Shown here: in pieces, positions 60,656 through 64,000 of the stretch
Layout of the letters: each line of letters begins with the position of its first letter
Numbering within the stretch: the first letter of the stretch is position 1
Source: Hyphomonas johnsonii MHS-2
GTDB lineage: Bacteria > Pseudomonadota > Alphaproteobacteria > Caulobacterales > Hyphomonadaceae
NCBI RefSeq assembly: GCF_000685275.1
Contig: NZ_ARYK01000005.1
Coordinates: 62,001-126,000 of the forward strand
Direction: 5' to 3'
Length of the DNA stretch: 64,000 nucleotides
Program-made: the position numbers and the translations under genes
The notes under the pieces: model-generated
Databases searched by the model: none
What the model was told of the DNA's origin: nothing
What the model saw: the letters and a program-made list of their open reading frames with translations, nothing else

Positions 60656-61555
60656 ATGGGGACAGCGAAGACCTTCATACTGCTGGCAATGCTGACAGCA
60701 CTCTTCATGGCGATCGGCTACCTGGTCGGCGGCGTGCCGGGCATGGCGATCGCTTTTGTTGTCGCCGCAGCCATGAACGTGTTCTCCTACTGGAATGCCG
60801 ACAAGATCGTCCTCAGGATGCAGGGCGCGCGCGAACTGACACCGGAAACCACGACGCCGATGCTGCGCACGTTCGCCAATGATGTCGTTTCGCTGGCCGA
60901 GCGCGCCGGCCTGCCTGCGCCGCGCATCTACATCATCGAGACACCCCAGCCGAACGCCTTCGCCACCGGCCGCAACCCGGACCATGCTGCCGTTGCGGCG
61001 ACAACGGGCCTGCTCGGCATGCTGACCCGCGAGGAAGTCGCTGGCGTCATGGCCCACGAACTCGCCCATGTCCGCAATCGCGACACGCTGACCATGACGG
61101 TCACGGCCACCATCGCGGGGGCAATCGGCATGCTCGCGAATTTCGCCTTCTTCTTCGGGCGCGACCGGGCCGGCCTGATCGGCTCCCTCGCCATCATGAT
61201 CATCGCCCCGATCGCCGCCGGCCTCGTCCAGATGGCCATCAGCCGGTCGCGGGAATACGAAGCCGATGCCAAAGGCGCCGAAATCTGCGGCAACCCGCTC
61301 TGGCTCGCCTCCGCGCTGGAAAAGATCGAGCGCGGCTCGCGTGCCTCGGTCAACGTACAGGCCGAACGCAACCCCGCGATGGCCCACATGTACATCTCCA
61401 ACCCTCTTAGTGGGCGCGGCGCCGACAATCTCTTCTCCACCCACCCGTCGACAGCGGCCCGCGTCGAAGCGCTGCGCCGGATGGCCGGCGAGCGCATGGA
61501 AGCGACTGCAGCGCCACTCGAGCCTGCCCGCCACGCGGTCGGACCGTGGGGTTGA
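60656..61555 (+). CDS. htpX: Zinc metalloprotease HtpX
   Basis: A 299-residue inner-membrane M48 protease that degrades damaged membrane proteins. The zinc site [10 protein letters not shown] and downstream [10 protein letters not shown] glutamate are in place. Membrane helices lie near residues 5-45 (two) and near 135-185 (two). The proline-rich C terminus ends in [14 protein letters not shown]. The rsmB gene follows after 4 nt. Confidence 0.94.
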   Translation: MGTAKTFILLAMLTALFMAIGYLVGGVPGMAIAFVVAAAMNVFSYWNADKIVLRMQGARELTPETTTPMLRTFANDVVSLAERAGLPAPRIYIIETPQPNAFATGRNPDHAAVAATTGLLGMLTREEVAGVMAHELAHVRNRDTLTMTVTATIAGAIGMLANFAFFFGRDRAGLIGSLAIMIIAPIAAGLVQMAISRSREYEADAKGAEICGNPLWLASALEKIERGSRASVNVQAERNPAMAHMYISNPLSGRGADNLFSTHPSTAARVEALRRMAGERMEATAAPLEPARHAVGPWG

Positions 61556-61559
61556 ACCG

Positions 61560-62834
61560 ATGAGTGGCGCGGACATTCGCCGCGCAGCGGCCGACCTTCT
61601 TACCCTGACACTGGACAGCCGTCGCACGCTCGACGATGCAATGGAGACCAGCCAGGTATTCGGCAGGCTGGAAGGATCCGACCGCGGCTTTGCCCGCGCC
61701 ATCGCCAGCGCCGCCCTTCGGGAACTCGGGCGCCTCGACGGCGCCCTTGCCCCCCTCCTCTCACGTCCGCTACCCGCCGTGACCGCCCCCATTCGGGCCC
61801 TGCTGCGTACCGGCGCCGCGCAGCTCTGGCTGATGGATACGCCGCCGCACGCGGCTGTCGGCGAAACCGTCGAGGCGGCGAAGTCCTGGCCCGAAGCCCG
61901 TTCCGGCGGGGCCTTCCTGAACGCGGTCCTGCGCCGGGCCGACCGCGAAAGACCCGATTTTTCACAGCAATCACCCCTGGATATCTGGCCGGACTGGCTG
62001 CGCACCTGCTTTGTCTCATCCCTTGGCAGCGAAGCCGCTGAAGCGCTGGCCAGCAGCCAGCTCACCGAACCTGTCCTCTACCTCACCGCAAAATCCGACC
62101 CCGCCGCCGTCGCGGCCGCAACCGGCGGGGATGTCATGCCCGGAGGGGCGGTAAGGGTGCCTGGAGGGGCCATAGAGGCCAAGGAAGGCTATGCGGAAGG
62201 CGACTGGTGGGTACAGGACGCTGCGGCCATGCTGCCCGCCCAGCTGCTGGCACCGGCCGCCGGTGAGGCCGTGATCGACCTCTGCGCCGCGCCGGGTGGA
62301 AAGACGCTCCAGCTCGCAGCGGCCGGCGCGCATGTCACGGCTGTCGACCGTTCCGCACCCAGGCTGCGCCTGCTGGAAGAAAACCTGGCCCGGACGGGTC
62401 TTGAAGCCCGGATCGTGTCGGCGAACGCTGAAACCTGGCGTCCCGACGCGCCGGTCAGCAAGATCCTGCTCGATGCCCCCTGTTCCGCGCTCGGAACCCT
62501 TCGGCGCCACCCTGAAGGCGCCCATATCAGGCGGGAGGCCGACATTGCCCGGTTTCCGGCCGTGCAGGCCCGTCTCCTCGCCGCAGCGACAGACATGCTC
62601 CAGCCAGGCGGTACGCTGGTCTATTGCGTGTGTACGCCGCTCCCTGCCGAAGGCAGCGAGATCGTCGACGCCGCCATCGCTGAAGGCCGTCTCGAACGGC
62701 GTCCAGTGGAGGCCCATGAGGTGCCGGGTTTTGAGGCGACGATCACGAAGGCGGGAGATTTATTGACCCTGCCCGGCCCGGGACGCGACCACGACACGTT
62801 CTACATTGCCCGCCTGCAGCGGACCGAGCTGTGA
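61560..62834 (+). CDS. rsmB: 16S rRNA m5C methyltransferase (RsmB/NOP family)
   Basis: A protein of 424 residues from the ATG at 61560. The N-terminal ~130 residues form a NusB-like RNA-binding domain (SDRGFARAIASAALRELG). The methyltransferase part has VIDLCAAPGGKT, the DAPCSALGTLRRHPE motif IV and the YCVCTPLPAEG catalytic region, where the usual TCS reads VCT but the cysteine is kept. It uses S-adenosylmethionine. It lies in the htpX-rsmB-rpe neighbourhood. Confidence 0.9.
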   Translation: MSGADIRRAAADLLTLTLDSRRTLDDAMETSQVFGRLEGSDRGFARAIASAALRELGRLDGALAPLLSRPLPAVTAPIRALLRTGAAQLWLMDTPPHAAVGETVEAAKSWPEARSGGAFLNAVLRRADRERPDFSQQSPLDIWPDWLRTCFVSSLGSEAAEALASSQLTEPVLYLTAKSDPAAVAAATGGDVMPGGAVRVPGGAIEAKEGYAEGDWWVQDAAAMLPAQLLAPAAGEAVIDLCAAPGGKTLQLAAAGAHVTAVDRSAPRLRLLEENLARTGLEARIVSANAETWRPDAPVSKILLDAPCSALGTLRRHPEGAHIRREADIARFPAVQARLLAAATDMLQPGGTLVYCVCTPLPAEGSEIVDAAIAEGRLERRPVEAHEVPGFEATITKAGDLLTLPGPGRDHDTFYIARLQRTEL

Positions 62835-62839
62835 TTCCC

Positions 62840-62896
62840 GCCCGTTTTGCGGGCAAAGCCATGGTAAACAACCCACTTGGGCCCGTGCGATCGGGC
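62840..62896 (+). terminator. Two small hairpins after rsmB
   Basis: GCCCGT at 62840-62845 can pair with GCGGGC at 62849-62854, and GCCCG at 62881-62885 with CGGGC at 62892-62896. Neither has a T-tract, so they are weak candidates for termination or RNA processing. Confidence 0.35.
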
Positions 62897-63021
62897 ACTG
62901 CATTTGGCCGATCAGGCCATTGAAAAGTCGCAGATTACAACGAAATGAGCGCTGCAGGTTCATCTGCTATTCAGCTGAGCCGGGGCAAAACGTGCCCATA
63001 CAATGTGCAAGGAGCACTGAC

Positions 63022-63519
63022 ATGAATTCGACTACCCACTTCCGCACTGTTCCTGGCCGGTACATGGCCGGTGCACTGACCGCCCTGACGCTCGCCCTCG
63101 CGGGCTGTGCCAACAATCCGGGTGTCGGAACGACCAGCACCCAGTCCGTCGGCCAGGCTGCCACGGTCTATCAGGGCACCGTCACGTCGGTTCGGGCCGT
63201 CACCATCAAGCCGGACCGGTCTATTCTCGGCGTTGCCACAGGTGCCGTACTCGGCGGTCTTGCCGGGTCTGAACTCGGCGGCGGCGACAAGGCCCAGACG
63301 GCAGGCGCCATCGGCGGCGCGGTCGCTGGCGGCGTGATCGGCAACCAGGCCGGCAAGGCGCTCGGCACCAAGCAGGGCTATGCCTACATCGTCCGCTTCA
63401 GCAATGGCGAAGTGAAGGAAATCATCCAGGGCGCCGACATCTACATCGCGCCCGGCACGTCGGTCGACATTATTGCCGGTGCTGACGGCTGGAAACTGGT
63501 TCCCCGCGGCGGCTACTGA
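63022..63519 (+). CDS. Glycine-zipper 2TM lipoprotein
   Basis: A protein of 165 residues; the ATG at 63022 follows AAGGAG. A lipoprotein signal with the lipobox LALAGC is followed by a glycine-zipper double helix (GVATGAVLGGLAGSELGGG, GAIGGAVAGGVIGNQAGKALG) and a small beta domain (YIVRFSNGEVKEIIQGADIYIAPG). This is the SlyB/PcP/17-kDa antigen type of outer-membrane lipoprotein, usually linked to envelope stress. It sits between rsmB and rpe, which are adjacent in many relatives. Confidence 0.9.
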   Translation: MNSTTHFRTVPGRYMAGALTALTLALAGCANNPGVGTTSTQSVGQAATVYQGTVTSVRAVTIKPDRSILGVATGAVLGGLAGSELGGGDKAQTAGAIGGAVAGGVIGNQAGKALGTKQGYAYIVRFSNGEVKEIIQGADIYIAPGTSVDIIAGADGWKLVPRGGY

Positions 63520-63566
63520 TCCGGCCTGCCTGGCAGCCGGGCAAGCCATTAAATAATAGCTAACCG

Positions 63567-63595
63567 ACAGCCGGCTGCCTTGTGCGGCCGGCTGT
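63567..63595 (+). terminator. Terminator after lipoprotein gene
   Basis: ACAGCCGGC at 63567-63575 pairs perfectly with GCCGGCTGT at 63587-63595, and the inner loop can add GC/GC pairs. TTTT follows four bases later. It separates the lipoprotein gene from rpe. Confidence 0.65.
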
Positions 63596-63614
63596 TCCAT
63601 TTTAGGGAGGAAGG

Positions 63615-64000
63615 ATGAGTACGGTCTTGATTTCCCCGTCGATTCTCTCGGCCGATTTTGCGTGTCTCGGCGATGAGATCCGTGCGATCGACGCTGCGGG
63701 CGCGGACATGATCCACATTGACGTCATGGATGGCCACTTCGTGCCGAACCTGACCTTTGGGCCACCTGTGATCGAAAAACTCAGGCCACACACGAAAAAG
63801 CCCTTCGATGTGCACCTCATGATTGCGCCGGTGGATCCCTTCATTCCGGCCTTTGCGAAGGCCGGGGCCGATATCCTGACCGTGCATCCCGAAGCCGGCC
63901 CCCACCTCCACCGCACCCTCCAGGCCATCCGCGCAGCCGGCATGCGCCCCGGTGTGGCGCTCAATCCCGGCACACCCGCGGCGCTGGTCGAACCGGTCAT
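63615..64000 (+). CDS. rpe: Ribulose-phosphate 3-epimerase, N-terminal part
   Basis: The first ~128 residues of the pentose-phosphate enzyme that interconverts ribulose- and xylulose-5-phosphate; the gene runs off the window. ATG at 63615 follows GGGAGGAAGG. Signature segments [42 protein letters not shown] and LNPGTP are present, with the metal-binding histidine and aspartates. Confidence 0.95.
   Translation, partial: MSTVLISPSILSADFACLGDEIRAIDAAGADMIHIDVMDGHFVPNLTFGPPVIEKLRPHTKKPFDVHLMIAPVDPFIPAFAKAGADILTVHPEAGPHLHRTLQAIRAAGMRPGVALNPGTPAALVEPV

Noticed and set aside
60545..62065. A 506-codon minus-strand open frame opposite htpX and rsmB
   Set aside because: Both opposite genes are clear; the antisense translation is low-complexity serine/arginine-rich.

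Overview
The window is a 64 kb piece of a GC-rich bacterial chromosome, densely packed with genes. Family content and gene order point to an alphaproteobacterium of the Caulobacterales type, most likely near Hyphomonas/Hyphomonadaceae. The pointers are the Suv3-like helicase, S4 protein, FdxA and CarD cluster; GapR (DUF2312); DUF2125 and DUF1674 proteins; the MJ0042 zinc-ribbon protein next to ftsEX; a large TonB receptor; and an htpX, rsmB, rpe cluster. The genus is inference. I see no rRNA, tRNA, CRISPR array or recognisable insertion sequence. No gene-free gap exceeds 300 bases.

Layout: 1-5.5 kb holds the end of an acyl-CoA ligase gene, then the minus-strand helicase, S4, TerB-like, fdxA and carD run. 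5.6-8.5 kb is an accessory patch: a single-pass membrane protein, a DUF1993 gene and a membrane protein/winged-helix regulator pair. Short remnants of the 3' end of the neighbouring metallophosphoesterase gene lie between them. 8.5-15.4 kb holds the metallophosphoesterase, a DUF1801 protein, an HNH protein and a tightly coupled minus-strand run ftsE, ftsX, ydcF-like, plsC, DUF2125, DNA glycosylase. 15.4-18.9 kb holds the zinc-ribbon gene and hpt, then a divergent membrane protein/asparaginase pair inserted between hpt and a MAPEG gene and flanked by a 64-bp imperfect direct repeat of the hpt 3' end.

19-27.4 kb is metabolic and envelope: glyoxalase I, an Ada-like methyltransferase, metY with a structured leader, a GST-like protein, an orphan ExbD, a TonB-dependent receptor and an SDR. 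27.4-36.3 kb holds an 804-residue membrane protein of unknown function, a probable methylsuccinyl-CoA dehydrogenase, a lipoprotein lactonase-like enzyme, hisI, a YetF-like protein, an enoyl-CoA hydratase/HMG-CoA lyase pair and YebC. 36.4-50.2 kb holds an alkylsulfatase, a DoxX / CMD-TetR divergent module with an 18-bp palindromic operator, a YmdB-like phosphodiesterase, a large unknown lipoprotein, a YgjP-like protease, a CPA-type antiporter, an EEP-family nuclease, motA and small hypotheticals. 50.2-64 kb holds an MFS transporter, a lytic transglycosylase, L36, a HAD/TPR/hydrolase run, gapR, three SDR or epimerase-type reductases, an EamA transporter, DUF1674, htpX, rsmB, a glycine-zipper lipoprotein and the start of rpe.

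The strongest unexplained signal is that in two separate places accessory genes sit beside the 3' end of a conserved gene, and degenerate copies of that same 3' end are found on the far side of the cargo. This suggests repeated capture of small gene modules at gene ends by a process that leaves footprints of the target gene.
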